Below are positions 1 through 9,705 of a stretch of 64,000 bases of DNA, piece by piece (positions within the stretch are counted from its first letter, which is position 1; each line of letters begins with the position of its first letter). Under the pieces are notes generated by a model. The model did not search any database. It was not told where the DNA came from and saw nothing but the letters and a program-made list of their open reading frames with translations. The position numbers and the translations under genes are program-made. Source of the DNA: Gerris lacustris (Eukaryota; Arthropoda; Insecta; Hemiptera; Gerridae); assembly GCA_951217055.1 (NCBI GenBank), contig OX578280.1:6923271-6987270 (forward strand). Direction: 5' to 3'.

Positions 1-83
1 AAAATGGTGGACAATTCCAGTCACGAAATTGTTTTTTTTTTAAATTTTGAGTGGGATATCAAATGAAAGGTTTTAAAGAGTAG

Positions 84-788
84 TTTTTTTTTTTTTTTTT
101 TTTTTCTTTTAGCCACAACTACAAATATTAATGATAATAAGTGACTTTTGTCATAATGAAAATAACTATTAATTTACACAGAGTCACTGATAAGGAGAGA
201 GTCATCCACTGAAGGTACTCCAATCACGTGATTTACATTGTTATATGTGATTACATATTAAGAAAGTCTCGAGGGCAATCCCTCTTGAGACGGCGTCTTG
301 GATTGCCAGGAATATGATGGGAGGATAGGTTCCTGACAAGAGGATTGGGATGGTTAGTGACTTTGGTATGAAAGGATTTATATATCGGAGGGATGCGAGG
401 ATTTGGACAAAAGGGACTTTTAGGTCATTGTGAATAATTCGGTTAGCTACATAGGAGGGAGCATTGGCAATCTTACGCAGGATAATGGATTGGAAAGATA
501 GGATTTTGTAAGAATTTGATGGCTTGGTCGATCCCCACAGTTCTAGTCCAGATAGGTTTTATTAAATAATTATATACCGTCAGTTTGTTCGTTAGTGATA
601 GATTAGAATTGTTGCCTAGAAGTCTGAGTAGCGTTTTGTAACGTCTCTTCATGTCCGTACGTTTCAGTCGTGTATGTAAGTTCCAGGTCAGTCTTCTGTC
701 TAGATTTAGATGTAGTCCTAGGTGCCGTACTTGGTTAGAAATAGCAAGTTGGAGCTGGTACAGAAAGACTGGAGGACATGGTGGCCTC
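84..788 (-). mobile_element. 5'-truncated Jockey-type LINE insertion
   Basis: A non-LTR retrotransposon copy in minus orientation. Its 3' poly(A) tail appears as a run of 22 T at 84-105. A 9-bp target-site duplication, AAAGAGTAG, flanks it at 75-83 and 789-797. The uninterrupted R0 copies carry the motif once. Only the last part of the reverse transcriptase ORF and the 3' UTR remain, as expected for incomplete target-primed reverse transcription. Confidence 0.85.
251..787 (-). pseudogene. Jockey-like reverse transcriptase, C-terminal fragment
   Basis: On the minus strand this reads as the C-terminal part of a Jockey-clade reverse transcriptase. Near its start are CPPVFL and VRHLGLHLNLDRRLTW, matching the family's 'CPPV...KYLGLHLD.RLTW' block. 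LSLTNKLTVYNYLIKPIW follows, then ILRKIANAPSYVANRIIH after a frame change, and finally HPNPLVRN and RRRLKRDCPRDFL before a stop at 251-253. At least two frameshifts separate these blocks and there is no initiation context, so the copy is dead. The RT catalytic region and endonuclease are absent through 5' truncation. The clade call rests on motif order. Confidence 0.8.
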
Positions 789-912
789 AAAGAGTAGATT
801 ACAAAAATATATATAACACTTGTGGAAAGTTGTAAATTTTTCACGCCATTTTGTCACCACAACATCAATATTTTGCGTGCCCCCCCCCCCTTATACTAAC
901 TAATTTCATGAA

Positions 913-1650
913 TTGTTAACTTACTTGTTCATTATGTTTGTTAGTTTTAACTGTTGTGTAAGGTTATTGCTTGGTTATTATTTTTTAGTTGGAAATTTCT
1001 TGTTTGTTGTTATTCACTTATGATGGTCTTTTGAAGGCTAAAAGCTGCTTTGTTATTAAAGTTATTTTCATTTACTCGGAGAGACAGTTTGTTTTATTCC
1101 TTTAAAACATATAAGTACAAAAAAGAAAGATTAAATAGAAATAATAATGTATGCGAAAGTCTTAAAATAGTATTATATCCTTTTGTCGGAAAACTGCATT
1201 TAACCGCCATCATGCATTTCAGAGAGAAAATACATTTTTATCTACCGGATTATATTTCATATTTAAAAGGAAATCCTTTGTAGAGAACCTTTGTAGAGAT
1301 CCTTTGTAGAGTAAGAAAAAAAAATCATGTTATGAATACCTCCTATTTCACGATTGAAATGTTTTCTAGTATTGTGATGGGATTAGAATACTACCATGTT
1401 TGGGCTTAATCCTTTATATCCCTTTATCTTCAAAACAAATACAATCCTCCTGTATTTTGTTTTACTAGGATTTTTTTTATTTTGGAATAAAAAAAAAAAA
1501 TAAACGGTTACGGTTGGAGCACGATTACCACTCTCAAAACTCCATCAGAAAAGTTTTTTTGTTAAATAAACTTTTTAATACTCAAAGTGTGAACGAGTTC
1601 TTTAAACTGAAGTTGATTTGTTACTTTCTCATAATGTACCTACTAGTATT
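913..1650. other. Anonymous AT-rich spacer
   Basis: No gene or recognisable element was found. A small imperfect tandem repeat of CCTTTGTAGAGA lies near 1274-1310, and an A-run near 1489-1501. Short open frames here have no recognisable motifs. Confidence 0.5.
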
Positions 1651-1652
1651 AT

Positions 1653-1840
1653 ACAGGGTGTCCCAGCTAATATGTACATAACAGCGAAATATCTCTGGAA
1701 CCATGATAGATAGAAAGATGCGGTTTTTAGGGTTCAATAATGGCTATAAATGCGCTTCCAGAACAAATGCTGAACATTTTCTGTGTTTCAGCAAAAGTGT
1801 GTGCAGTTTACATACTAAGAAAAAGTGAATAGGAAGCCAT
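1653..1840. repeat. Possible mariner-type terminal fragment
   Basis: The stretch starts with TACAGGGTGTCCCAGCTAA. This kind of 'CAGGGTGTCCC' end is typical of insect Tc1/mariner-type inverted-terminal-repeat elements, and the related GGGTGTCCCAAAATTAACGC occurs at 44050. No matching opposite terminus was found downstream, and repeat R1 begins at 1844, so this is at best one end. Confidence 0.35.
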
Positions 1841-1843
1841 ATT

Positions 1844-2105
1844 TTTGGAACGAAGTTCCTTATGGCACGTTCTGGAGCCCGGGAGTGAATCCGAAAAAAA
1901 CGACCAAAATCACCGTCACAAAATCACCGTCACGCAAAATCCGTCCCGAAATCTACAGATGACGATAACTTGAGTAAAAAATCACCGAGTTAGATGAAAT
2001 TTGGTACACATATTCATTTTACCAATGCCCAGGCTGAGTTCGTCGGAAAACGTTATCCGCCCAAGCGTTCACGCGCAACGCTCGCGTAAACGTAAGCTTC
2101 AAAAC
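1844..2105 (+). repeat. Dispersed repeat R1, copy 1
   Basis: Begins TTTTTGGAACGAAGTTCCTT and contains CTGGAGCCCGGGAGTGAATCC-like sequence, repeated ACCGTCAC words and TTCACGCGCAACGCTCGCG. The same series recurs at 47280-47570 in the same orientation and at 50945-51212 inverted. No protein is evident. The constant outer edge at GGAACGAAGTTCC suggests a true element terminus. Confidence 0.75.
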
Positions 2106-3185
2106 ACGGGAAAAAGTGTTATTAAGGAAGCCTGTTACTTGACTTGTTTTGATTATTTTTGTTAGCATTTATGGTAATACCCTTTCTAATTAATTATTGA
2201 GACAAAGGAATATTAAATATACACTAAGGAAACTGTAGAACTCATTGTCCTACAGTTTCCTGTCTAAGATTTAGTCTTTACACTTGGTAAGACTCGATTT
2301 TAAAATGGCATAATAAAATTGCCCCAGGAGTCTCAATGTCTTGGGTAAAACGAACACACAAACCTTGAAGACTTTTGAAGGGCAAACTATTACTACGATT
2401 CAATGATGTTGTATTTACGGATTGAATACGGGTTGAATACAGTTATTGGATCCAAAGAGTCCATGGAAACCTATATTCAATAAGGATTAAATACGATCCC
2501 GATACGATAAACTAAATTCTGGGGTTCGTATCTGGATTGAGTTCCATGGAAACACCTGAACTCGATCCTGACATGCGCAGAGCGTGGGTGTGAGCGCACC
2601 TAGCGTATTTCTGTAGAAACAGTAGTCAAATCTGTCAAAATACTTAATAAAAAACATGGTTATAAAAGGCGAAGGTTACAAAATTATTTATAAACTTTAC
2701 CAAAAGTAACCAAGAAAAAGTTTTTATTTTTTATTTCGTATTGCATACGGATTCAATATTACTCTTGGAAACACCTAACTTGATAAATCCCAAATCAGGA
2801 TTCAATCCGTATTTAAACACATAGAAACATAGTATATGTAGGACCAAGACCAAGGGGTGTACTAAAGTAAAGAAGTGCTCTAAATTCGAAACCAAAACAT
2901 AATATAAACATAACTAACTATAATTTTAAATAAATATACATAAAATAAATTTAATATTTATTGTATTGTATTGGGCAGATTGAACCAAGGAGGGTGCTAT
3001 AGTAAATAAGTGCCACGAAATGGGTTTGTCGTTTGTCTAAAATGGACCCAGCGTGCTTATGCGTATTTTAATTGCTAATAATAATAATTATTAATTATTA
3101 TAAAATACGAAACATCTGGGCTTTGTTTACGGAGAATCTTATTTAGTAAAGGTAAATCAATTTAACTCGAAAAAATATAATTTCA
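2106..3185. other. Anonymous spacer with inverted words
   Basis: No gene was seen. GTATTTACGGATTGAATACG near 2410 has a partial reverse-complement counterpart near 2798-2818 (ATTCAATCCGTATTTAAAC). This could mark a roughly 400-bp inverted-repeat element, but I could not establish target duplications. Confidence 0.35.
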
Positions 3186-3195
3186 TTGACTCCAT

Positions 3196-3389
3196 CCATT
3201 GCTACAATATCAGCTACATCCCACTGCTACAATATCAGCTACATCCCACTGCTACAATATCAGCTACATCCCACTGCTACAATATCAGCTACATCCCACT
3301 GCTACAATATCAGCTACATCCCACTGCTACAATATCAGCTACATCCCACTGCTACAATATCAGCTACATCCCACTGCTACAATATCAGC
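3196..3389. repeat. 25-bp minisatellite, 8 copies
   Basis: GCTACAATATCAG recurs at 3201, 3226, 3251, 3276, 3301, 3326, 3351 and 3376, giving an exact 25-bp period. The linker is CTACATCCCACT. Copies are almost identical. Two overlapping forward frames stay open across it only because the monomer lacks stops there. Confidence 0.97.
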
Positions 3390-4216
3390 AAAAACGATTG
3401 TCAAGTTAAAAGCAAATATCAAATTAAAAAAACAGAAAAAAAAACAGAAAAAAACAAATACATAAAAAATTTTATTTTTCCTCTTTTATACAATCTTTTT
3501 ACTTTCATCCTCTGCTAAAAAATTTGTCTGTCATGCCGAAAAGTAAAGTAATAATAAAAATAAATTCATGAAAAGTAAACGAATATATAAGTAAACAAAA
3601 AAAATAAAATAAAGGTTGAATTTTTTCCTTTCTTCAAATAAATAAATATAAACTTCTTTTTCCTCTCCGACCAAAAGACTGAATACACAGATAGAGAAAT
3701 CCAAGTGTATTTTTTTTTTAACTTTGTATATATTCTCATTCAGAAGGATAAAAACTACAGTGGAGATAGTTCAATTCAAGACGAAAAAAAAATAAGAGAC
3801 AGAAAAAAAGTAAAATACAGTGAATATAAATTGTGGAACGCTGGATTATATAAAGTCAAGGGAAAACCTGGGTGAAGGAAATACTCCAAATCAAGGGATT
3901 TAGAGTAGGTTCTACATATTTAGGCCTGATTTGAGAGGAGAACGGGATTACCAGGATTAAATTGATCCTAATTAGGGTTATAAGGACTGGAAATAAAGGA
4001 TTATAAGGTTTCTATGTTCTAGACAATCCTTTGATTTATTCTAATATATAATTAGTTGTTTAATTATTATAACATTACATTTTTAGTTAATTTTTTTTAA
4101 AAAGGGAAATTATTTCTGTAAATATATAGTGTTTAAATTTACATAATACAAAAAATTGGGCCAATACAAATCGAACATACTTTTTATTATTTTCTCTTAT
4201 ATTTATCATATAATAT
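3390..4216. other. A-rich spacer
   Basis: An A-rich stretch with many short homopolymers. GGATTA and GGATTT words are common between 3880 and 4010. No gene, TIR or repeat-family member was recognised. Confidence 0.5.
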
Positions 4217-4220
4217 ACAT

Positions 4221-4302
<82 letters not shown>
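4217..4302. repeat. Compound (AC)n(AT)n microsatellite
   Basis: An (AC)n run of about 11 units passes directly into an (AT)n run of about 32 units ending at 4302. It forms the left border of the foldback element at 4305-4726. Confidence 0.97.
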
Positions 4303-4304
<2 letters not shown>

Positions 4305-4726
4305 CACAATTTGTGAGAGACACCAAGGGATGTCTCAAGCAAGTGCAATGTCGCAAGCGTGACACATAGGAACTGTTCCATCATCAGACATTACGTTCTT
4401 AAGATGTTGGCTCGGCATTAAGCCATGTCCTCCATCGATTCGTCGCGTCCGACTGACTCATCAGGGGCCCGACGATACCCACCCAACTTTGCTCTGACGC
4501 TCAGACGCTCGTCTCTGATAAGTCCTATATCTGATCTTCTTGATCTGGTATAGGTCCAGAGTTGGGTGGTCCTCGTCGGGCCCATGATGAGTCAGACACG
4601 ACGAAACGATGCAGGACATGGCTTAATGCCGAGCCAACATCTTAATAACGTTATGTCTGATGTTGGAACAGTTCCTATGTGTCACGCTTGCGTGGCACAT
4701 CCCTTGGTGTCTCTCACAAATTGTGA
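4305..4726. mobile_element. Foldback element IR1 between TA tracts
   Basis: Arms 4305-4497 and 4557-4726 are inverted copies: CACAATTTGTGAGAGACACC at the left end is mirrored by GGTGTCTCTCACAAATTGTG at the right end. The arms diverge moderately and differ by a block of about 15-20 bp near 4335-4355. The outer ends abut or lie close to (TA)n tracts. Read outward, each arm has CTGATG followed by GGAAC/GTTCC stem sequence, which faintly recalls a hammerhead layout without the GAAA box. No coding sequence. A Penelope-related origin is only a guess. Confidence 0.75.
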
Positions 4727-4769
4727 AGCCTATTGCAGTGAGCAAACACGGTATTAAATATTGCTGTTG

Positions 4770-4772
<3 letters not shown>

Positions 4773-4852
<80 letters not shown>

Positions 4853-4862
4853 TATATATATG
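4773..4862. repeat. (TA)n microsatellite
   Basis: A long (AT)n run with one interruption near 4851. It separates foldback elements IR1 and IR2. Confidence 0.97.
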
Positions 4863-5738
4863 CAGGAGCGTGCAAAAAAGTGTCTGACCTAACATCAAGC
4901 TAGAATTTTGTGTGTATAATCTTTTGGTGCCTTTTAAGAATATGTGGTTTGCTAAGTTCGTCTGCGGGACATAGCTTGGGAATAGGGTATTTGAAAAAAA
5001 CAAACCGGTGGAGAGCGGCTATGTCTCACCAGTTATGGTGGACAATGTGATTTTCATGATCTTGAGTACAAAATTAGTTAGTAGACCGACAATAAGTTGG
5101 ATGTTAGTTTGTCACTTGATATGTTAGTTATTCAAATATTACCCTAAATCAAAGTGGTCACTTATCAAGAGGCAAACTAAAGCCTAGTCCACACCAATAG
5201 AGACATTTCTATAGACGGTCTCATAGACCGTCTATAGAAATGTCTCGCAACGTGTCTATAGACATCTGCTGAGACCGACTATGGTCTAGGTCTAGCGTCC
5301 CCACTTGTAGACACGTTGCGCAACATGCCTAACGTTGCACCATGTCTACCATTTAGAATGGAAAACCATAGACATGCGATTTTTGGTCTAGCGACGAGAC
5401 CGTAGACGCCGTTTGTTGAGCCGATGTCTAGCTATAGACAAATCGCTAGACATTGTCTCTGAGACCAAAATCACGCAACATGTCTACTAGTGTGGACAAG
5501 GCTTAACATCAACTTGATTGTCCGTCTACTAACTAATTTCGTACTCAGGATCGTGAAAATCAAATTGTCCACCATTGGCGGGACATGGCGACCGGTTTGT
5601 TTTTTTCCAAATGCCTATTGCCAAGCTATATGTCCCGCAGACATACCTATTTTGCTGACCATTCGTAAAACGCACTAAAAGATTAACTTATACACAAAAC
5701 TTCACTATAGACACTTTTTTTCCACGCTATCTCCTGGA
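4863..5738. mobile_element. Foldback element IR2 between TA tracts
   Basis: The left arm, 4863-5107, reads AAAAAAGTGTCT, CTGCGGGACATAGCTTGG and ATGGTGGACAATGTGATTTT. The right arm, 5507-5738, is its inverted counterpart (CCACCATTGGCGGGACATGG, CCAAGCTATATGTCCCGCAG). Arms are about 235-245 bp with scattered differences. The centre contains the Harbinger MITE at 5181-5503, inserted after the foldback formed. Both outer ends lie next to (TA)n runs. Confidence 0.8.
5181..5503. mobile_element. Harbinger-type MITE (TAA target duplication)
   Basis: A 323-bp element with terminal inverted repeats AGCCTAGTCCACAC at the left and GTGTGGACAAGGCT at the right. It is flanked by TAA at 5178-5180 and 5504-5506, the 3-bp T-W-A duplication typical of PIF/Harbinger. 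Just inside the left end is a strong hairpin: arms of 22 bp starting GAGACATTTCTATAGACGG, with a 3-nt loop (about 5200-5246). Variants of TCTATAGACA and GTCTAGC recur inside. No coding sequence. Confidence 0.85.
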
Positions 5739-5756
5739 CAAATATGAATATTTATA

Positions 5757-5763
5757 ACGATAT

Positions 5764-5852
<89 letters not shown>
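5757..5852. repeat. (TA)n microsatellite
   Basis: A nearly pure (TA)n run with one AAA interruption near 5777, lying between foldback elements IR2 and IR3. Confidence 0.97.
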
Positions 5853-5858
<6 letters not shown>

Positions 5859-5912
5859 AACAAACAAAACTCAGGTTTCGGTCACAAAAAACCGTCACTA
5901 TGTTACAATCCC

Positions 5913-5945
5913 GACGTTTCGGTTTTTACTTAAAACCTTCTTCAG
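5913..5945 (-). ncRNA. Hammerhead-ribozyme-like motif, IR3 left arm
   Basis: Read on the minus strand: CTGAAGA, then a GGTTTT/AAAACC stem with a short loop, then GAAACGTC followed by GGG. CCC before CTGAAGA can pair with GGG to give stem I. ACGT after GAA would form the minimal self-complementary stem III described for Penelope-associated hammerheads, and C would be the cleavage-site base. One unpaired A between CTGAAGA and stem II departs from the consensus, so activity is uncertain. Confidence 0.45.
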
Positions 5946-6191
5946 GGGCCTAAAAAACAAACGAAATACAAAAAACCCATGAAACACACACTCTTACACA
6001 ATAAATATTAACCCAAGACCTAAACTCACCGTACATCTAAACAACGACGTGAGTCATTGTTTAGATGTTTTACGGTGAGTTTAGGTCTTGGGTTAATATT
6101 TATTGTGTAGTAGCTTCTTAGTTTTTTCCGTTTTGATAGTCATGTGGGTTTGTTTCATGGGTTTTTTGTATTTCGTTGGTTTTTTAGGCCC

Positions 6192-6224
6192 CTGAAGAAG
6201 GTTTTAAGTAAAAACCGAAACGTC
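6192..6224 (+). ncRNA. Hammerhead-ribozyme-like motif, IR3 right arm
   Basis: The same motif as in the left arm, read on the plus strand. CTGAAGA is at 6192-6198, the GGTTTT/AAAACC stem follows, GAAAC is at 6217-6221 and GTC ends at 6224, followed by GGG that can pair with the upstream CCC. Conservation in both arms shows only that the arms are copies; it is not independent proof of function. Confidence 0.45.
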
Positions 6225-6290
6225 GGGATTGTTAAATAGTGACGATTTTTGTGACCGAAACCTGAGTTTTGTTTGTTTCTATATATATTT

Positions 6291-6628
6291 ACGGTCGAGA
6301 ATTTATTCATTTATATATATATATTCCTAAAAAATATTCTAATTAATTTCTGTAATGGATGTTATTACGATGAATTTTAAAGAATCGTTAAGAGTAAATT
6401 ACCTTTGTTTTGAAAAGTACCAAAAATATTTACTAAGAAAATCCGCTCTGAGCGATGTGTAATGGTCGGTTGTAAAATAACCCTTATATTATTTGTTCTT
6501 ATTTTATTTGAGTAGATGCCAAATAAAAGATTGTCACAAATGATTTGTACATTCTATAGATAACAGAAACATGTGCTAACTATGCTTTAAATATTAAATA
6601 CAAGGAAGTTAAATTTACATTTATCATG
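6291..6628. other. AT-rich spacer
   Basis: A short TATATATATATA run at 6313-6325 is the only notable item. No gene was recognised. Confidence 0.5.
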
Positions 6629-6890
6629 ACTGAAGCGAGATTAGCTTTATCGAAGGAGATAATTGCACCAAGATTAGAGCCTTTGACAACCAGTATTGGT
6701 GTTGAATTGATGACAGTGTAGAATTCCATTAGAGGAAAATTGGGTTATTTATGAGTGCCATTATTGGTCTGGATCCAGAGATTAGAAACGTGCAATGTGT
6801 TTAATGGAAACAGAGTTAAAGAAATTCGGGTTAAGACACAACCGAAATTGCTTGAGACAATTCCTACTAGTTTTAAGACGATTATCTATA
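6629..6890 (+). pseudogene. BEL/Pao polyprotein remnant (RNase H region)
   Basis: Two reading-frame blocks match the RNase H-like region of BEL/Pao polyproteins. The first (6629-6718) reads LALSKEIIAPRLEPLTTSIG and runs to a stop; it fits the family's 'PRLEL' helix, which in the intact element of this window is TIPRLELCSA. The second, from 6770 in another frame, reads WIQRLETCNVFNGNRVKEIR and fits the 'W...ETFVANRVxEI' block. The sequence between them is frameshifted and shortened. The copy is far more decayed than the element at 29684-36942 and is probably a different lineage. No LTR was recognised nearby. Confidence 0.65.
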
Positions 6891-8880
6891 TCCAGATCAT
6901 GCATCAAGGTTAAAAATTATTAGAATGAAAATGAATATATACTAGGCATCACGTGGCTCTATATTGAAGCGAGTATATTGCGATAAATATTGAATATTAA
7001 CAAAATTATAGGCAAAACTAGGGGGAGCCGGGGGGCATGCCCCCTCTCCTAATTTGGCTAATTCTAATTAGCCCCTCTACAAAATCTGAAAATGATAAAA
7101 AAAAATCGAAATAAGTATAATATTTCACAACTCATCATAACTTAATTTCTTTCAATAATTAGACATAACAGCGATCACTGGTGACAGTAGCGTGATGGAA
7201 TGGAGGTAGCTGCACAGCGCACACTGCACACGTTGTGAGTTACATTTGGTTAGTGGTGCGGGCCCCTAAGCGTCGTAGGAGTTATAGGCGACCTAGGCCT
7301 ATGCCTATGTCGCCTATGCCTAAATCCGGCCCTGGGTCGCCTAGGGAATGAATGATGTGATGACCTTAGTCGAATTGTTGGAAGAGAGTGTGGAAGGCAG
7401 TTCTTTGGAAGAAATAAAGTTTGAGCCTTCTCCTTAATTGGAATAAGAGATAGGGTGGATAAAGTGTTCTGCTACTCCCTGGTTGACGGATGCACATAAA
7501 AGTTTATTAATGGAGTCCAAGCAGTGCTGCTGGTGTATTGTATATAGCACTATATCACTTTGTCCATGTCCAAGAGGCTCTTAAGGAAGAGCCTCATGGA
7601 CTTAGAAATTGTTTGAATCTGCTTACCTCCAGCAATTCATTCATCCGAAGAGATTAACATTAAAATATCATTCGTCTTCCAGTTTTTGCATCGTGCATTA
7701 GTTTTTCCTGGTAAACTGTTGTTAAATATTGTTTAAATTTGTTGGTTATACAGCCTTTGACCAGGTATTTTTAGGGTAGTAAGTTTAGATCTTCAGAAGC
7801 GACTACATAAAATATTCTGTTAATCCCAACGGTTCGAACCAATTACATTTGTAAATGACTCTCGTCATTGGACAACTCCCTTGAGAATGATCCCTATAAT
7901 GGGTTTGAAATTAAAGGATTAACAAAATATCTGATATTAGGATTAAGTATATCTACGCTTTAAAACCTTTAGGGTAATTTTACTGCGTTCAGGTTTCAGT
8001 GTTCGCACTTTTAAATTGCCTCTTTTGCTGGAGATTCAGAATCCCCCACAGCCGATTCTGGGCCAAAGTTCTATTCAAAGAGATATATTTCAGATCCATT
8101 CTTGGAATATCTTTTAAGCCTATAATTGTACACCACGGGAAACTTCTGCAAAAAATGACCGTGCTTTGCGGAAATTTCCATCTCGAATTTTAAATTAAAC
8201 ACTTGTTTACTTATTGTTACGCGTAGTTAAACAAGCCACATTTGGTAATAAAGTGAGAGACTGGGAGACAAGGAGACCAGCATGCAGAGTCGCCTGGTTT
8301 CCAAGTTGCAGCGTCTCTGAGTCGCCTCTACAGCAGTATCCCCGTCTTAGTAGCGCCATTAAGTACACGTGCTGGTCTCTTGGTTGAGTCTCTAGGTTCG
8401 TGGATATTTGCGTTCACCAGTGCGTGAATAGGGCCTAAGTTAGAATAGACCACTGATGACAAATTCCCTATAGATTGTTTGATGTCTTTTGATGATTGGG
8501 AGCGTACAGAAAACTAATGGTTTTTTTTTTAGGTTTTCGTTGGTAAATCCAAAAAAAGAAACCCTTTCAGTTTCGTTCCTATGTCTGTCTGTCACTCTGT
8601 ACGGTACCAATAATTTGTTCTTTTGAATCAAAAGAGATAAAAATATATTTTTTTTCCAATATTAAAGATCGATTTGACGCGCACAAAGGAAAAATATAGC
8701 GAACTCAAAATTATCAGCAGTTCAAATCTAGTAGTAGTAGTAGTAGTCTAGTACTTCCTACGAGAACGGGTAGGACGAACCACTTGTTCGAACCTTGCAA
8801 TTAGGCCCTTTTTACGCCCCGTGGTGGAGAGTTCCAGCTACTTCACACATCATACTTTTGTACATTGTACCGCCGAAGCG
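6891..8880. other. Anonymous region
   Basis: No gene was found. Locally GC-richer parts lie at 7020-7075 (GGGGGAGCCGGGGGGCATGC) and 7255-7345 (repeated GCCTATGC and GTCGCCTAGG words). An AGT/TAG trinucleotide run lies near 8730-8750. AAACCCTTTCAGTTTCG and TCTGTCTGTC near 8560-8595 resemble repeat R3 but are too short to assign. Confidence 0.45.
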
Positions 8881-8925
8881 AGTATAGTGTGGTCATTAGT
8901 CAGCTATATAAGCGTGCGTCAAAGC

Positions 8926-9205
8926 GTGGGGGAAGAGTGCCCCGTAGGGGGTGTCCCTCGCCCTGCTCCGTCCTCGAACCATAGATACAAATCACATCAT
9001 CATGACACGGATCGAACCCACATCAATCCCTCATTAAAGAGTGGGGGAAGAGTGCTCTATAGGGGGTGTTCCTCGCCCTGCACCATCCGTGATTCATAGA
9101 TGCAATTCAGAGTATCATGGCACGGGATCGAACCCAGACCTCGAGTCGCCTCGACTTATTGATAGCTGAGCGAGCGCTTTAAGCCGCTCGGCCACGCTGG
9201 CTCCC
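8926..9205 (-). mobile_element. tRNA-derived SINE, minus strand
   Basis: Read from 9205 leftward, the start has a tRNA-like A box (GTGGCCGAGCGGCTTAAAGC) and a B box (GGTTCGATCCC) at normal spacing, resembling a Leu/Ser-type tRNA with a long variable arm. The acceptor ends do not pair, so it is not a tRNA gene. The tRNA-unrelated body contains GAGGGGGTGT-type sequence twice (8926-8970 and 9041-9085), with a second B-box-like GGATCGAACCC near 9008, which suggests a dimeric or internally duplicated copy. Pol III transcription from the internal promoter would be expected of the family. Confidence 0.7.
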
Positions 9206-9218
9206 AGTTCAAATCTAA

Positions 9219-9398
9219 AATGGCGGATAATTCATTTCACGTGAAAAGTATTTTTTTTAAAAATTTTAAGTAGGGTTTTAAATGAAGGGTATTGAAGAGT
9301 AGATTACAAAAATGTATAATACTTGAAGAAAGTGTTTTATTTTTCATGCCATTTGTCAAAAAACATCAACATTTTGCCTGTCCCCCCCCTCCCCTAAA
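9219..9398 (+). repeat. Dispersed repeat R0, copy 2
   Basis: Shares with 1-83/789-912 the series ATGGCGGATAATT, AAATGAAGGGTATTGAAGAG, AGAGTAGATTACAAAAATGT, CATGCCATTTGTCA and the terminal C-run. It has no insertion at AGAGTAG, so it shows the empty site for the Jockey LINE. Confidence 0.75.
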
Positions 9399-9505
9399 AT
9401 TATATTTCTGCTGTTACTTAAAATATAAAAAATATATGAAAAATGTGCTGTCTGCTGGGCCACAGAAAAATTAAGAATAGTAATTTGATCTGATTAACTG
9501 GGTAT

Positions 9506-9705
9506 CCAAAATGGCGGATTGTTTTCCACGGGGAAAAAAAAGATTAAAATTTGTGTGGGGTATCAAATGAAAGGCATTAAAGAATAGATTACATAATTAT
9601 ATAACAGATGTGGAAATTGTTAAATTTTCCACGTAATTTTGTCAAAAAAATCAATATTTTGCGCCCCCCCCCCCTTTATATACAAACTAATTTCATGTTC
9701 ATAAT
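9506..9705 (+). repeat. Dispersed repeat R0, copy 3
   Basis: Same landmarks as the other R0 copies, including ATCAAATGAAAGGCATTAAA, AATAGATTACATAATTATAT and ATATTTTGCGCCCCCC followed by ACTAATTTCATG. It lies about 110 bp after copy 2 in the same orientation. Confidence 0.75.

Larger units (their letters stand above)
1..912 (+). repeat. Dispersed repeat R0, interrupted by a LINE
   Basis: Positions 1-83 and 789-912 are two halves of one dispersed repeat, split by the LINE at 84-788. Two uninterrupted copies lie at 9219-9398 and 9506-9705. Shared landmarks are a start near ATGGYGGA, the word ATCAAATGAAAGG, AGAGTAGATTACA, a TTTTCACGCCATTTTGTCA-like stretch and a C-homopolymer at the end. No coding potential is seen. 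The class of this repeat is unknown. Confidence 0.75.
5853..6283. mobile_element. Foldback element IR3 with hammerhead-like arms
   Basis: Left arm 5853-6049 and right arm 6053-6283 are inverted copies: AAACAAACAAAACTCAGG at the left is mirrored by CCTGAGTTTTGTTTGTTT at the right. The inner ends meet near 6050 with almost no loop (TAAACTCACCGTA against TACGGTGAGTTTA). The right arm has about 35 extra bases near 6110-6150. (TA)n borders the left side and a short TATATATA the right. Each arm carries a CTGAAGA...GAAAC motif reading outward, a layout reminiscent of Penelope-like element termini. Confidence 0.75.

Noticed and set aside
4087..4384. Several frames encoding alternating Ile/Tyr
   Set aside because: Direct translation of the (TA)n microsatellite; the same applies to 4623-5003 and 5744-5953.
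9120..9205. A tRNA-Leu/Ser gene on the minus strand
   Set aside because: A and B boxes are present but the acceptor stem cannot pair; it is the head of a SINE.
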